Below are positions 41,252 to 50,682 of a DNA stretch of 64,000 nt, piece by piece. The translations under genes were made by a program, and so were the position numbers. The notes beneath the pieces were generated by a model that saw nothing but the letters and a program-made list of their open reading frames with translations, ran no database searches and was not told the DNA's origin. How positions within the stretch are numbered: position 1 is the first letter of the stretch; every line of letters starts with the position of its first letter. Source of the stretch: Mucilaginibacter sp. (GTDB taxonomy: Bacteria > Bacteroidota > Bacteroidia > Sphingobacteriales > Sphingobacteriaceae); NCBI GenBank assembly GCA_028288025.1, contig JAQBOM010000009.1, forward strand, positions 153,800 through 217,799, given 5' to 3'.

Positions 41252-42224
41252 ACGAATATTAATAACCGGTGCAGCCGGGTTCCTGGGTTCGCACTTGTGC
41301 GACAGGTTTATTAAAGAAAACTACCATGTTATTGGCATGGATAACCTGATAACCGGCGACCTGCGGAATATTGAACATTTATTTAAACTGGAAAACTTCG
41401 AATTCTATCAGCATGATGTTTCCAAGTTTGTTTACGTGCCGGGCGACCTTCATTATGTACTTCATTTTGCCTCGCCGGCAAGCCCCATTGATTATTTAAA
41501 AATACCCATTCAAACGTTAAAGGTTGGCTCTTTGGGTACCCACAACCTGCTTGGTTTGGCCCGAAATAAAAAGGCAAGAATGCTGATAGCTTCCACATCG
41601 GAGGTATACGGCGACCCCAGCGTGAACCCCCAGCCCGAAGAATATTGGGGCAATGTTAATCCCGTAGGGCCACGGGGCGTTTACGACGAAGCCAAACGTT
41701 TCCAGGAGGCGATAACAATGGCTTATCATACCTTTCACGGACTGGAAACCCGCATTGTAAGAATATTTAACACATATGGCCCGCGTATGCGTTTAAACGA
41801 CGGGCGCGTACTGCCGGCGTTTATAGGGCAGGCTTTACGCGGAGAATCACTAACCATGTTTGGTGACGGATCACAAACGCGGTCGTTTTGCTACGTGGAT
41901 GACCTGGTTGAAGGTATTTACCGGTTGTTGTTCAGTGATTATACGCAGCCAATGAACATCGGGAACCCCGACGAGATAACCATCCGCGAGTTTGGCGAAG
42001 AGATCATTAAATTGACCGGTACAGATCAAAAGTTGATCTCGCTGCCTTTGCCAACGGATGACCCTAAACAGCGCCGTCCGGATATTACAAAGGCTAAAAA
42101 CATTTTAGGCTGGGAACCTAAAGTTTCGAGAAGTGAAGGGCTGAAAATCACTTACGAATATTTTAAATCCCTTCCAGAAAAAGAGATACTACATAAAGAT
42201 TTTACCTATTATAATAAGCATTAA
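41238..42224 (+). CDS. UDP-glucuronate decarboxylase (UDP-xylose synthase)
   Basis: A 328-residue extended SDR with [15 protein letters not shown], catalytic YDEAK (Tyr and Lys), [10 protein letters not shown] and [16 protein letters not shown], all typical of UXS proteins. It would turn the product of Ugd into UDP-xylose, a building block of capsule or exopolysaccharide. It overlaps ugd by 14 bases and galE by one base (TAATG), so expression is tightly coupled. Confidence 0.92.
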   Translation: MPARKRILITGAAGFLGSHLCDRFIKENYHVIGMDNLITGDLRNIEHLFKLENFEFYQHDVSKFVYVPGDLHYVLHFASPASPIDYLKIPIQTLKVGSLGTHNLLGLARNKKARMLIASTSEVYGDPSVNPQPEEYWGNVNPVGPRGVYDEAKRFQEAITMAYHTFHGLETRIVRIFNTYGPRMRLNDGRVLPAFIGQALRGESLTMFGDGSQTRSFCYVDDLVEGIYRLLFSDYTQPMNIGNPDEITIREFGEEIIKLTGTDQKLISLPLPTDDPKQRRPDITKAKNILGWEPKVSRSEGLKITYEYFKSLPEKEILHKDFTYYNKH

Positions 42225-43246
42225 TGGCAAAGATATTAGTCACTGGCGGTTTAGGTTACATTGGCTCGCATACGGTTGTTGAGCTGGTAGCTGCGGGATA
42301 TGAGCCGGTAATAATTGATGACCTGTCGAATTCCAATCCAAAAATTTTAGACCAACTGACAAAGATCATTGGCTTCAGGCCCAAGTTCTACCAATTTGAC
42401 CTTTGCGATGAAAAGAAGGTAGCTAATTTCATTGCCACGGAGCCTGATATTGCCGGAGTTATTCATTTCGCAGCTTCCAAAGCAGTTGGCGAATCGGTGC
42501 ATGAACCGTTAAAGTATTATCGCAATAATCTTTATTCGCTGATTAATTTATTGGATGCTTATACCGGTAAGCCGGTCAGTTTTGTTTTTTCATCCAGCTG
42601 CACAGTATACGGGCAGCCGGATGTATTACCGGTAACGGAACAAGCGCCGATAAAACCGGCTCAATCTCCATACGGGAATACGAAACAGATTGCTGAAGAA
42701 ATATTAAGAGACACTGTAGCAGCCGGCAAGGCCGAAAAGGTGATCTCTTTAAGATATTTTAACCCTGTTGGGGCGCACGGGTCGGCCTTAATAGGCGAAT
42801 TGCCTATCGGCGTGCCTCAAAACCTGGTGCCTTTTATTACACAAACAGCTATCGGCAAACGTAAAAAAATAACCGTTTTTGGCAATGACTATAATACAAA
42901 GGATGGCAGTTGCGTTCGTGATTATATTCATGTGGTCGACCTGGCGAAAGCGCACGTAGCGGCTTTAAAACTGATGGAGCAGAATAATTTTAGCGGCTAT
43001 GATGTGTTTAATTTAGGCACCGGTGAAGGGAACTCTGTGTTGGAAATAATAATCGCTTTTGAGCAGGCCACGGGCGTTAAAGTAAATTACGAAATAGGGC
43101 CGCGACGCGACGGTGATGTAGAACAAGTATGGGGCGATGTAACCAAGGCGGCAAAAGGATTAAACTGGAAGGCGGAGTTAGGGATTGATACCATGATGTC
43201 GTCTGCCTGGGAGTGGGAAAAATATCTATCTGAGAATCCATTATAA
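42224..43246 (+). CDS. galE: UDP-glucose 4-epimerase
   Basis: A 340-residue SDR that interconverts UDP-glucose and UDP-galactose. It has GGLGYIGSHTVVEL, HFAASKAVGESV, FSSSCTVYG with the catalytic Ser/Thr, SPYGNTK with Tyr and Lys, and the family stretch RYFNPVGAHGSALIGE. The DYNTKDGSCVRDYIHVVDLA segment is also diagnostic. It starts one base into the upstream stop and ends four bases before rfbB. Confidence 0.95.
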   Translation: MAKILVTGGLGYIGSHTVVELVAAGYEPVIIDDLSNSNPKILDQLTKIIGFRPKFYQFDLCDEKKVANFIATEPDIAGVIHFAASKAVGESVHEPLKYYRNNLYSLINLLDAYTGKPVSFVFSSSCTVYGQPDVLPVTEQAPIKPAQSPYGNTKQIAEEILRDTVAAGKAEKVISLRYFNPVGAHGSALIGELPIGVPQNLVPFITQTAIGKRKKITVFGNDYNTKDGSCVRDYIHVVDLAKAHVAALKLMEQNNFSGYDVFNLGTGEGNSVLEIIIAFEQATGVKVNYEIGPRRDGDVEQVWGDVTKAAKGLNWKAELGIDTMMSSAWEWEKYLSENPL

Positions 43247-43250
43247 CGAC

Positions 43251-44303
43251 ATGAAAACCATCATCATTACAGGGGGTGCAGGCTTTATCGGATCGCACGT
43301 AGTGCGCCGCTTTGTAAAAAATTACCCTGCGTATAACATTATTAACCTGGATAAATTAACATACGCGGGCAACCTGGCTAATTTGAAAGACATTGAAGCC
43401 GAGCCCAACTATAAATTTATAAAAGGCGATATTGTTGATATTGATTTTGTGAATCAATTGTTTAACGAAGAGCAGCCCGACGCCATTATACACCTGGCGG
43501 CAGAATCGCACGTGGATAGGTCGATCACCAACCCGCTTGAGTTTGTTATGACCAATGTGGTGGGCACGGTAAACCTGTTAAATACCGCCAAAAAAGTATG
43601 GCAGGACCGGTATGATACAACACGATTTTACCATGTTTCAACAGACGAGGTTTATGGTTCGCTCGGCGAAACAGGCATGTTTACCGAAGAAACCGGTTAC
43701 GACCCCCATTCTCCTTATTCAGCTTCGAAGGCCAGCTCTGACCATTTTGTAAGGGCTTACCATGATACTTACGGGCTAAACACGGTGGTTTCGAATTGTT
43801 CGAACAATTACGGGTCGTTTCACTTTCCCGAAAAGTTGATACCGCTTGCGATAAACAATATCAAGGAAAACAAACGCGTTCCGGTATATGGAAAGGGCGA
43901 GAATGTGCGCGACTGGCTCTGGGTTGAGGATCATGCCCGGGCGATCGACCTGATATTTCATAAAGCAAAAGCCGGTTCAACCTATAACATAGGCGGCCAT
44001 AATGAATGGAAAAATATTGACCTGATACGGTTTTTATGCCAGCTAATGGATAAAAAATTAGGCCGGGAAGAAGGACAATCTGAAAGGCTGATCACATACG
44101 TAACAGACCGTGCCGGGCACGACCTTAGATATGCCATTGATGCAAGTAAACTAAAAAGTGAGCTGGGCTGGATGCCTTCAGTTACTTTTGAAGAAGGTCT
44201 TGAGAAAACGGTTGACTGGTATCTGGCCAACGAAGAATGGCTGAACGATGTAACTTCAGGCCATTACCATCAGTATTATAACGAGCAATATAGTCATCGC
44301 TAA
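43251..44303 (+). CDS. rfbB: dTDP-glucose 4,6-dehydratase
   Basis: A 350-residue SDR that makes dTDP-4-keto-6-deoxyglucose, the precursor of dTDP-rhamnose and other deoxysugars. It has GGAGFIGSHVVRRFV, AAESHVDRSI, HVSTDEVYGSLGE with the catalytic Asp and Glu, YSASKASSDHFVRA and NCSNNYGSFHFPEKLIP. No rfbA, rfbC or rfbD follows, so the rest of the dTDP-sugar path is elsewhere. It is the fourth gene of the sugar operon. Confidence 0.95.
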   Translation: MKTIIITGGAGFIGSHVVRRFVKNYPAYNIINLDKLTYAGNLANLKDIEAEPNYKFIKGDIVDIDFVNQLFNEEQPDAIIHLAAESHVDRSITNPLEFVMTNVVGTVNLLNTAKKVWQDRYDTTRFYHVSTDEVYGSLGETGMFTEETGYDPHSPYSASKASSDHFVRAYHDTYGLNTVVSNCSNNYGSFHFPEKLIPLAINNIKENKRVPVYGKGENVRDWLWVEDHARAIDLIFHKAKAGSTYNIGGHNEWKNIDLIRFLCQLMDKKLGREEGQSERLITYVTDRAGHDLRYAIDASKLKSELGWMPSVTFEEGLEKTVDWYLANEEWLNDVTSGHYHQYYNEQYSHR

Positions 44304-44305
44304 AA

Positions 44306-45046
44306 ATGTTCAACTGGTTTAAAAAAAGCGAATTAAAAAAGGAAGCCACTTTTGATTACAGTTCAATAGCCGTGGATATGCATTCGCATGTGCTTCCGGG
44401 AATTGACGATGGCGCGCAAACGCCTGAAGATTCTGTTGAACTGGTTAAGAGAATGATGGATGTGGGTATAAAAAAAATAATTGCCACCCCGCACATCATG
44501 GCCGATTATTACAGGAATACCGCCGAAACAATTAACGCATCGCTGGCGATACTTAAAGCGGAACTGGAACGACAAAAAATTGATATAGTAATAGAAGCGG
44601 CAGCCGAACATTATTTCGACGAAACATTCGAAACACGCATTAACGAGGGGAAACTGATGGCGATGGGCGATAATTATGTGCTATTCGAATTCTCGTTTAT
44701 AAGCAAACCGCCGAATGCAGTCCACATTATACAAAAACTAAAAGAACTCGGATATAAGCCAATCCTTGCCCATCCCGAAAGGTATCCCTATATGGATAAC
44801 GATCAGTTCAGGAACCTGCGCGACTGGGGGTTATCCCTGCAGTTAAATACTATCTCGCTGACAGGTTATTATGGCAAAGATGTGAAAAAGCTGGCTGAAA
44901 GGTTAATTGACGATCAGTTGGTTGATTTTATTTCAAGCGATATGCACCATTTGCGTCATGCCGATGCATTGAAAGAAGCATTAAGAATGCCTTACCTCGA
45001 AAAAGTGCTTTTTGATTACCCGCTGAAGAATATACTGCTGAAATAA
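44306..45046 (+). CDS. CpsB/YwqE-type PHP-domain tyrosine-protein phosphatase
   Basis: A 246-residue metallophosphatase. The PHP metal motifs are visible: VDMHSHVLPGIDDGA (HxH), IATPHIMADYY, LAHPERYPYM and SSDMHHLRH. CpsB/YwqE/CapC enzymes dephosphorylate the tyrosine kinase that controls capsule polymerisation and export. Its place at the end of the sugar operon, two bases after rfbB, links the operon to a regulated capsule or exopolysaccharide. No Wzc-type kinase is in the window. Confidence 0.92.
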   Translation: MFNWFKKSELKKEATFDYSSIAVDMHSHVLPGIDDGAQTPEDSVELVKRMMDVGIKKIIATPHIMADYYRNTAETINASLAILKAELERQKIDIVIEAAAEHYFDETFETRINEGKLMAMGDNYVLFEFSFISKPPNAVHIIQKLKELGYKPILAHPERYPYMDNDQFRNLRDWGLSLQLNTISLTGYYGKDVKKLAERLIDDQLVDFISSDMHHLRHADALKEALRMPYLEKVLFDYPLKNILLK

Positions 45047-45100
45047 TTCGGATTTCGGATGTTCGATTTCGGATTTAAGAATTCACAAATCCGAAATTAC
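45046..45100. repeat. Heptad array (ATTTCGG type)
   Basis: Units in register: ATTTCGG, ATGTTCG, ATTTCGG, ATTTAAG, AATTCAC, AAATCCG, AAATTAC. The last ones approach the complement of the first. The array fills the convergent gap between the phosphatase and the permease gene. The same word occurs in radA and at 63821. Confidence 0.82.
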
Positions 45101-46338
45101 TCATATCTCAACGCTTCCACAGGGTCGAGCCGGGAGGCTTTTTTGGCTGGGTAAAAGCCGGATGTTAACCCAATAAATGTACATAAAGCAATCGCCGAGA
45201 ATAACCATCGCCATGGTGCGACAAATGATCCGCTGATTTGTACGGCTATCAGGTTGCCTACCGCCATGCCGAGTATGATGCCTGCTATCCCACCTATAAA
45301 ACATATTACAATCGCTTCTATCAAAAATTGCTTGCGTATCACCGACGGTGTTGCACCAAGGGCTTTTCTCAAGCCAATTTCACGAGTGCGCTCGGTGACG
45401 GAAACAAGCATGATATTCATCAACCCGATAGCGGCGCCGATAAGCGTAATGATGCCTATCGCGAACCCGGCAATCGTCATCCCCGTCAACTGGCCGGATA
45501 ATTCCTGCTGGATAGAATCGCTTCGCTGAATTTCGAAATTATCATCCGTTCCTACGCTTAAACCACGGATGTTTCGAAAAAGCGAAGTTGCCTCGCCAAT
45601 GGTGGCGTCAAACGCTGCGGCACTGGCAACATTTACTGAAATTGTAAATGATGGATTGCTTGTAGCTACTATTTGTTTGGCCTTAAGAACCGGTATAATA
45701 CAAAATTTATCACCGCCAAAACCTATGCCCGAGCCCTTCGGCGCAAACACGCCAATTACCCTGAACTGGTTATTCCCAATAAAAATGTATTTATTAATAG
45801 GATCGTTTTCTTTAAAAAGCTTTGTCTTTATCTCGTTGCCGATCATTACTACGTTGGCCCCATGCTCCAGTTCTGAAGCGGAGAAGTTACGCCCAAACGC
45901 CAGTTTGTATCCGCCGGTAAGCAAATAGTTTTCGTTTGAGCCGGTTACTGATATGTTGGGATTAGTCTTTTGGTTGCCATATTTGGCTACTGCCGTACCC
46001 GACACTTGTAAATTTATAGCAATAACAACAGGGAGGTTAAATACTTTTTTAAACCTGTCGGCCTGGTCGTAACGTACGGAAGGGTAAGCCTTGCGGTGCC
46101 CGCCATTGCCAAAGTTAAGGCGCGAACCCCTGTTTTGTATGGTGAACGAGTTAGCGCCAAGCCCGGCAAAAGCATTATTTACAGAGGTTTTAACACCTTC
46201 AATAGCGGTTAAGATGCCTACTAAAGCCATGATCCCAATAGCGATAATTAACGATGTAAGCGACGTACGCAGCCGGTTGCCGCCAATTGACTGTAATGCT
46301 ATCGAAATATTTTCTTTAAGAGATGTCTTTACCGGCAT
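45097..46338 (-). CDS. MacB-like ABC transporter permease
   Basis: A 413-residue permease with a first transmembrane helix (about 24-46) and a large MacB periplasmic core domain (about 50-270, with VVMIGNEIKTKLF and FRVIGVFAPKGSG). The FtsX-type three-helix block follows (about 288-400), with LVSVTERTREIGLRKALGA, a coupling motif to the ATPase. Such permeases form MacAB-type efflux or lipoprotein-release machines. No ATPase or adaptor gene is adjacent. It ends with ALRYE, the usual terminus of the family. Confidence 0.92.
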   Translation of the reverse strand: MPVKTSLKENISIALQSIGGNRLRTSLTSLIIAIGIMALVGILTAIEGVKTSVNNAFAGLGANSFTIQNRGSRLNFGNGGHRKAYPSVRYDQADRFKKVFNLPVVIAINLQVSGTAVAKYGNQKTNPNISVTGSNENYLLTGGYKLAFGRNFSASELEHGANVVMIGNEIKTKLFKENDPINKYIFIGNNQFRVIGVFAPKGSGIGFGGDKFCIIPVLKAKQIVATSNPSFTISVNVASAAAFDATIGEATSLFRNIRGLSVGTDDNFEIQRSDSIQQELSGQLTGMTIAGFAIGIITLIGAAIGLMNIMLVSVTERTREIGLRKALGATPSVIRKQFLIEAIVICFIGGIAGIILGMAVGNLIAVQISGSFVAPWRWLFSAIALCTFIGLTSGFYPAKKASRLDPVEALRYE

Positions 46339-46428
46339 GGGTGAAATTTAGGGAAAAGTTATGGATAAGACTATAGCAGGCACTGGTTTGTTACAAGCAG
46401 ACGGATTATACCTGTCGGGCCGGTTTTA

Positions 46429-46460
46429 TTTGCTTAAGCGCGAAACAATTTTTACTTTCA
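46429..46460 (+). promoter_or_regulatory. Candidate promoter of the TlpA-like gene
   Basis: TTTG at 46429-46432, a 20-base spacer and TACTTTCA at 46453-46460 resemble TTTG / TANNTTTG, with one mismatch in the second box and one base beyond the run. The start codon lies 22 bases downstream. Confidence 0.4.
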
Positions 46461-46482
46461 TAGAAGATAATAAATCGCCGAT

Positions 46483-47190
46483 ATGAAAAAATTGTTCATG
46501 ATTTTAATGATAGTTACCACTTTTATCCCGGTTGTGAACGCCCAAACAACAACGCACAGGACGCAGCTGGACGCTAACACGGTTGTTAAAGATTCTGCCG
46601 GTGTGATATACCCCTACTCCGCATGGCATAACCTGGTACTATCTGGCGGCTATTCATTAAGAGTAATAGATCCGCATAGCGATAATACAGCATTTGTTTT
46701 GTATAAATTAAGTGAAGGTGAAAGAATTGCGATGTTATCGCACATGCCTAAACCTCCCGAGACTGCATTTTTTACAACGGGCGAGGGCATAACATCCTTT
46801 AGTGCGCACGATATAAATGGAAATAAGATCAAATTAAAAGACCTGTTGGGTAAAGTTGTGGTGCTCAATTTTTGGTTTATTGGCTGCCCGCCGTGCCGGA
46901 TGGAAATTCCTGAACTAAACAAAATTGTTTTACAGTACGCCAATGACCCCAATGTTGTTTTTGTTGCTATAGCGCTTGATTGTAAAAGCGATATTAAGAA
47001 GTATATAAAAGATAACCCGTTTCTTTATCAAATTATTGACGATGGCAAAATGTACGCGGACCTTTACAAACTCCGCTTATTTCCGACTAATGTTATACTT
47101 GATAAAGAGGGAAAAGTAAGATTCCATACTTCAGGATACGGCCCAAGTACTACTTTGTGGATGAAAAAAACCATTGAGGAAGTGAAATAA
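46483..47190 (+). CDS. Secreted TlpA-like thiol-disulfide oxidoreductase
   Basis: A 235-residue exported protein with a signal peptide (about 1-20) and an N-terminal segment of about 85 residues without recognised motif. The C-terminal thioredoxin fold (about 100-235) has KVVVLNFWFIGCPPCRMEIPEL, cited here by its active site CPPC, and a cis-Pro region RLFPTNVILD. Family members reduce or rearrange disulfides in the periplasm, often for cytochrome c maturation; the exact partner is unknown. It stands alone. Confidence 0.9.
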   Translation: MKKLFMILMIVTTFIPVVNAQTTTHRTQLDANTVVKDSAGVIYPYSAWHNLVLSGGYSLRVIDPHSDNTAFVLYKLSEGERIAMLSHMPKPPETAFFTTGEGITSFSAHDINGNKIKLKDLLGKVVVLNFWFIGCPPCRMEIPELNKIVLQYANDPNVVFVAIALDCKSDIKKYIKDNPFLYQIIDDGKMYADLYKLRLFPTNVILDKEGKVRFHTSGYGPSTTLWMKKTIEEVK

Positions 47191-47236
47191 AACCACAGTG
47201 GTTATGTTGGTAAACTAAATTTAAATTAAATATTTT

Positions 47237-47505
47237 ATAACAACTAAATTGACATTAACCATAGAAAAACGGGTTGTTCAAAAGGCCCGGGTGTATGCAA
47301 GGCAAACCGGTCGAAGCTTGTCTCAGTTGATCGAAATTATCTGGAAACGATAACAGAAGAGAATAATGAAGGAAAGCAGATGTCTCCCAAGTTGAAGAAA
47401 ATAGCGGGAATAGTTAAACTGCCGGCTGACTTTGATGAAAAGAAAGAACTACGGGCTTATTTCGCAGCAAGTGTACCTCTGCTACACAACAAGGTTTCAC
47501 ATTAA
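47237..47505 (+). pseudogene. Decayed DUF6364-type antitoxin gene
   Basis: The reading TKLTLTIEKRVVQKARVYARQTGRSLSQLIE is that of DUF6364 antitoxins (cited in part: KARVYARQTGRSLSQLIE). It starts at ATA where ATG is expected, with ACA ACT AAA next. After the Ile-Glu codons one A is missing, and the frame shifts into a stop. Restoring that base gives NYLETITEEN and a continuous C-terminus down to 47505. No PIN-domain toxin follows; a heptad array does. The gene is dead by two independent lesions. Confidence 0.7.
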
Positions 47506-47506
47506 A

Positions 47507-47537
47507 ACCTTTTACCTTTCGCCTTTCAGCTTTAACC
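47507..47537. repeat. One-armed heptad array (ACCTTTC type)
   Basis: Four units in register: ACCTTTT, ACCTTTC, GCCTTTC, AGCTTTA. The word equals the right arm of the array in ispG at 16079-16113. It lies between the dead antitoxin gene and the iscA stop. Confidence 0.75.
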
Positions 47538-47542
47538 TAACA

Positions 47543-47890
47543 TTACACCGAAAACGATGTTCCGCAGCCGCAGGTGCTGGCCGCATTGGGGTTGTTAAAA
47601 GTGAATCCGCGCGCATTCAACCCATCCTGGAAATTGATTTGCATGCCGGCAAGGTACAAGCCATGGGCTTTATGCATAAATACGCGTATGCCGTCAATGA
47701 TATATTCCTGGTCGCCGTCCTTTTTTTGGTCGAAGCCGAGCACATAGTTCATGCCCGAGCAGCCGCCGCCTTCAACGCCAACGCGCAGGCCAAAATCATC
47801 GCCCAGCTCTTGCTGGTCTCTTAATTTTAACAATTCCTTTACGGCGCCTTCTGTAAAGGTTACCGGCGCAGTTTCAACAGCAGTACTCAT
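47543..47890 (-). CDS. HesB/IscA-type iron-sulfur cluster assembly protein
   Basis: A 115-residue A-type carrier with the three conserved Cys residues: one in VEGGGCSGMNYVLGF and two in STCGCGTSF at the C-terminus. It delivers Fe-S clusters to apo-enzymes; clients in this window include IspG, IspH and MutY. IscA, SufA and ErpA cannot be told apart by sequence alone. It is a single gene with a good promoter-like box upstream. Confidence 0.93.
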   Translation of the reverse strand: MSTAVETAPVTFTEGAVKELLKLRDQQELGDDFGLRVGVEGGGCSGMNYVLGFDQKKDGDQEYIIDGIRVFMHKAHGLYLAGMQINFQDGLNARGFTFNNPNAASTCGCGTSFSV

Positions 47891-47910
47891 CTTATTTTTA
47901 ATTAACGATA

Positions 47911-47918
47911 CAAATATA
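47911..47918 (-). promoter_or_regulatory. TANNTTTG box upstream of iscA-like gene
   Basis: TATATTTG on the minus strand, 20 bases before the ATG, fits the Bacteroidota -7 element exactly. No clear TTG is seen at the usual distance further upstream. Confidence 0.45.
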
Positions 47919-47980
47919 AGGTAAAATGCGGATTTTTGTTTCCGGCCGGTTATTTATGACCGCTAGCTAACATTCAGCAA

Positions 47981-48511
47981 ATGAACCTTTATATATACCT
48001 GTTAGATATTTTAAAATTTACCATTTCGGGCATTGTTGTGGTGTGGATCGCTTTTTACCTGCTCAAACCTTATCTCGACAAATCGGAAAAACTGCAGTTG
48101 CTGGAATTTAAAAAGCTCATCAGCGGCCAAACGCTGCCGTTGCGGCTACAGGCGTACGAACGCCTTGTTTTATTTATTGAGCGTGCTAACCCGGCCAATA
48201 TGCTGGTGAGATTAAATGCCACGGCTTACAGCGCGCACGACCTGTACAGCCTGGTTGTTGAAGAAATACGAAACGAGTACCAGCATAACATCACCCAACA
48301 GATATACGTTAATGGCAGGAGCTGGGCGGTGGTAAAACATGTTAAAGATGATACATTGAATATCATCAACAACGCGGTTAAATCGTTACCCGAATCGGCT
48401 ACCGGGCTCGATTTGAGTAAAACGGTTTTGGCTTATATGAGCCGGCTGGAAGATAACCCTTATGATATTGCCACCAATATGCTCCGGAAAGACCTGGAGG
48501 AGTTATTTTGA
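47981..48511 (+). CDS. Conserved hypothetical membrane-anchored protein
   Basis: A 176-residue protein with one N-terminal transmembrane helix (about 5-27, ILKFTISGIVVVWIAFYLL) followed by a helical cytosolic domain with QAYERLVLFIERANPANML and NEYQHNITQQIYV. The pattern is that of a conserved Bacteroidota protein of unknown function. It is divergent from the IscA gene and upstream of the acyl-CoA mutase gene, with a heptad array in between. I assign no function. Confidence 0.65.
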   Translation: MNLYIYLLDILKFTISGIVVVWIAFYLLKPYLDKSEKLQLLEFKKLISGQTLPLRLQAYERLVLFIERANPANMLVRLNATAYSAHDLYSLVVEEIRNEYQHNITQQIYVNGRSWAVVKHVKDDTLNIINNAVKSLPESATGLDLSKTVLAYMSRLEDNPYDIATNMLRKDLEELF

Positions 48512-48514
48512 TTT

Positions 48515-48677
48515 AGTGATTGGAGGTTAGAGTTTGGAGATTAGATTTAAAAAAATAGAATGGCTGAAAAATACCAAACTTATCAAATAGAAGATTACGT
48601 TTGAACTCAATAACTAATACAACGAAGAAATAACCAATATCCAACCTCTAATCTCTACCCTCTGATCTCCAATCTCT
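48515..48677. repeat. Heptad foldback array (GGAGATT type)
   Basis: Left arm 48515-48549: AGTGATT, GGAGGTT, AGAGTTT, GGAGATT, AGATTTA. Right arm 48643-48677: AACCTCT, AATCTCT, ACCCTCT, GATCTCC, AATCTCT. Arms are about 93 bases apart. The left arm is a close copy of that at 37528-37562. Confidence 0.87.
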
Positions 48678-48686
48678 CAAAATAAA

Positions 48687-50234
48687 ATGTCCGCAAAGAA
48701 ATTTAAAACCACTTCGGGAATCGAAATTAAAGAAGTTTATACCGGGCCCTCCGGCATGGACGAGCTGCCCGGTGAATTTCCGTTTACGCGCGGCATTCAA
48801 AAAGACATGTACCGCGGAAAGCCGTGGACGATGCGCCAGTATGCGGGATTTTCCACGGCTGAGGAATCAAACAAGCGCTATCATTACCTATTAAGCCAGG
48901 GTACAATGGGCTTATCCGTCGCGTTCGACCTGCCCACACAAATAGGATACGACTCTGACCATGAACTAGCCGACGGTGAAGTGGGTAAAGTGGGTGTAGC
49001 TATTGATTCTTTACAGGATATTGAAATTTTGTTTGACGGTATCGAGCTGAAGAACATTACCACCTCTATGACCATTAATGCCACCGCGCCTATTTTACTG
49101 GCGATGTATATTGCGCTGGCAAAAAAGCAAGGCGCCGACTTGAAACAGTTATCAGGCACTGTACAAAATGACATACTAAAAGAGTATGCCGCGCGCGGTA
49201 CATATATATACCCGCCCGAAGCTTCCATGCGGCTGATCACCGATGTGTTTGAATATTGCAGCAAAGAAGTGCCGAAATGGAATACCATATCTATATCGGG
49301 TTACCACATCCGCGAGGCAGGTTCAACAGCGGTCCAGGAATTGGCGTTTACTTTGGCAAACGGGAAGGCCTATCTACAGGCAGCTATCGATAAAGGATTG
49401 GATATTAATATTTTCGCGAAAAGGCTATCCTTCTTTTTCAACTGTCACAATAATTTTTTTGAGGAAATAGCCAAATTCAGAGCCGCGAGGCGGATGTGGG
49501 CACATATTACAAAAGAGCTTGGCGCCACTGACCCCGCGGCTCAAAAGCTGCGTTTCCATACCCAAACCGGTGGCTCAACCTTAACCGCGCAGCAGCCCAT
49601 GAACAATATTGTGCGCGTAAGTAACCAGGCGTTGGCGGCAGTACTGGGTGGAACGCAATCCCTGCACACCAATGGTTATGACGAGGCTATTTCATTGCCA
49701 ACCGAAGCTGCCGCTAAAATTGCCTTGCGCACCCAGCAGATCATCGCCTTCGAAAGCGGTGTTACCGATACAGTCGACCCTTTAGCCGGCTCGTATTTTA
49801 TTGAAGCGTTAACTGATGAGGTAGAAAAGGCAGCACTGGTTTATATGGATAAAATTGATGCGATGGGCGGTTCGGTAAAAGCGATTGAGCAGGATTATAT
49901 GCAGCAGGAGATAGCCAGGTCGGCTTATACTTATCAAAATGAAATTGAAAGTGGCGAAAAGGTACTGGTGGGTGTGAACCGGTTTACCCAGCCGGAAGAT
50001 ACAGACGTGAAAGCGTTCCGGGTTGACGATTCTATCCGAAAAAAACAATCGGAAAAAATTACTGCCTTAAAAAGCGTCCGCAATAATGAAACTGTTAAAA
50101 CGTGTCTTCAGCAATTGGGTGATGCAGCTAAAGGAAAACAAAACTTAATGCCGCTTATATTGAACGCGGTAGAAAACTATGCTACGCTGGGCGAAATAGC
50201 GGATACATTGCGCGCTGTATTTGGCGAATATTGA
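48687..50234 (+). CDS. Acyl-CoA mutase large subunit (methylmalonyl-CoA mutase family)
   Basis: A 515-residue TIM-barrel catalytic chain without the C-terminal B12-binding domain, the size of separate large subunits. It has [48 protein letters not shown] (cited in part) and [14 protein letters not shown]. The Tyr of RQYAGF matches methylmalonyl-CoA mutase; isobutyryl-CoA mutases have Phe there. The cobalamin-binding subunit is not in the window, so specificity stays open. No MeaB-type chaperone gene is adjacent. Confidence 0.9.
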   Translation: MSAKKFKTTSGIEIKEVYTGPSGMDELPGEFPFTRGIQKDMYRGKPWTMRQYAGFSTAEESNKRYHYLLSQGTMGLSVAFDLPTQIGYDSDHELADGEVGKVGVAIDSLQDIEILFDGIELKNITTSMTINATAPILLAMYIALAKKQGADLKQLSGTVQNDILKEYAARGTYIYPPEASMRLITDVFEYCSKEVPKWNTISISGYHIREAGSTAVQELAFTLANGKAYLQAAIDKGLDINIFAKRLSFFFNCHNNFFEEIAKFRAARRMWAHITKELGATDPAAQKLRFHTQTGGSTLTAQQPMNNIVRVSNQALAAVLGGTQSLHTNGYDEAISLPTEAAAKIALRTQQIIAFESGVTDTVDPLAGSYFIEALTDEVEKAALVYMDKIDAMGGSVKAIEQDYMQQEIARSAYTYQNEIESGEKVLVGVNRFTQPEDTDVKAFRVDDSIRKKQSEKITALKSVRNNETVKTCLQQLGDAAKGKQNLMPLILNAVENYATLGEIADTLRAVFGEY

Positions 50235-50682
50235 CCGATGAGTCGGTAAAAATTCCTTGTCTAAAATACACTGTAAAAACTTCATTACGTTATTGCTGCG
50301 AACGAGTCCAGGTAAAAAAAAGAGAACAAAGTTCACCATTCTGCGTACAAGCATCAGGCGCCAATATTAAACAATCCATAACATTCGTAACTGCAATTAA
50401 AGACGAATGGCCGAATAAAGGCGTTGAAACAATTAATTCGACAAATAATTAAAAATTTGTTGAGGTAATTAAACGCCGACAATTTGAAGTGTTTTTACTG
50501 CGAAATATAACATTTTATATCGAACTCGCACTATAAACTACTTTATTATATCATAAATTTATTTCATTAAAAAGTTAAAATTTAATTTTTTAATCCGCTT
50601 TTTTTTAGAATATTCGATGTTCCGTAGCAATCCTAATTAATGTTTAGCTGGGGGTTGGAAATCACGATTTTATAAAATTTAC
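50235..50682. other. Intergenic region upstream of dnaA
   Basis: These 448 bases contain no ORF I believe in. The last 180 bases are strongly AT-rich, with TTATTATATC and TTTAATTTTTTAAT-like words. I looked for TTATCCACA-type DnaA boxes on both strands and found none, so there is no support for an origin. The dnaA promoter should lie here but shows no clear TANNTTTG box. Confidence 0.4.

Noticed and set aside
50231..50452. 73-codon frame between the acyl-CoA mutase gene and dnaA
   Set aside because: It overlaps the mutase end and has no domain, signal or sensible composition.
50235..50682. AT-rich region upstream of dnaA as a replication origin
   Set aside because: No TTATCCACA-like DnaA box found on either strand and no dnaN or recF next to dnaA.
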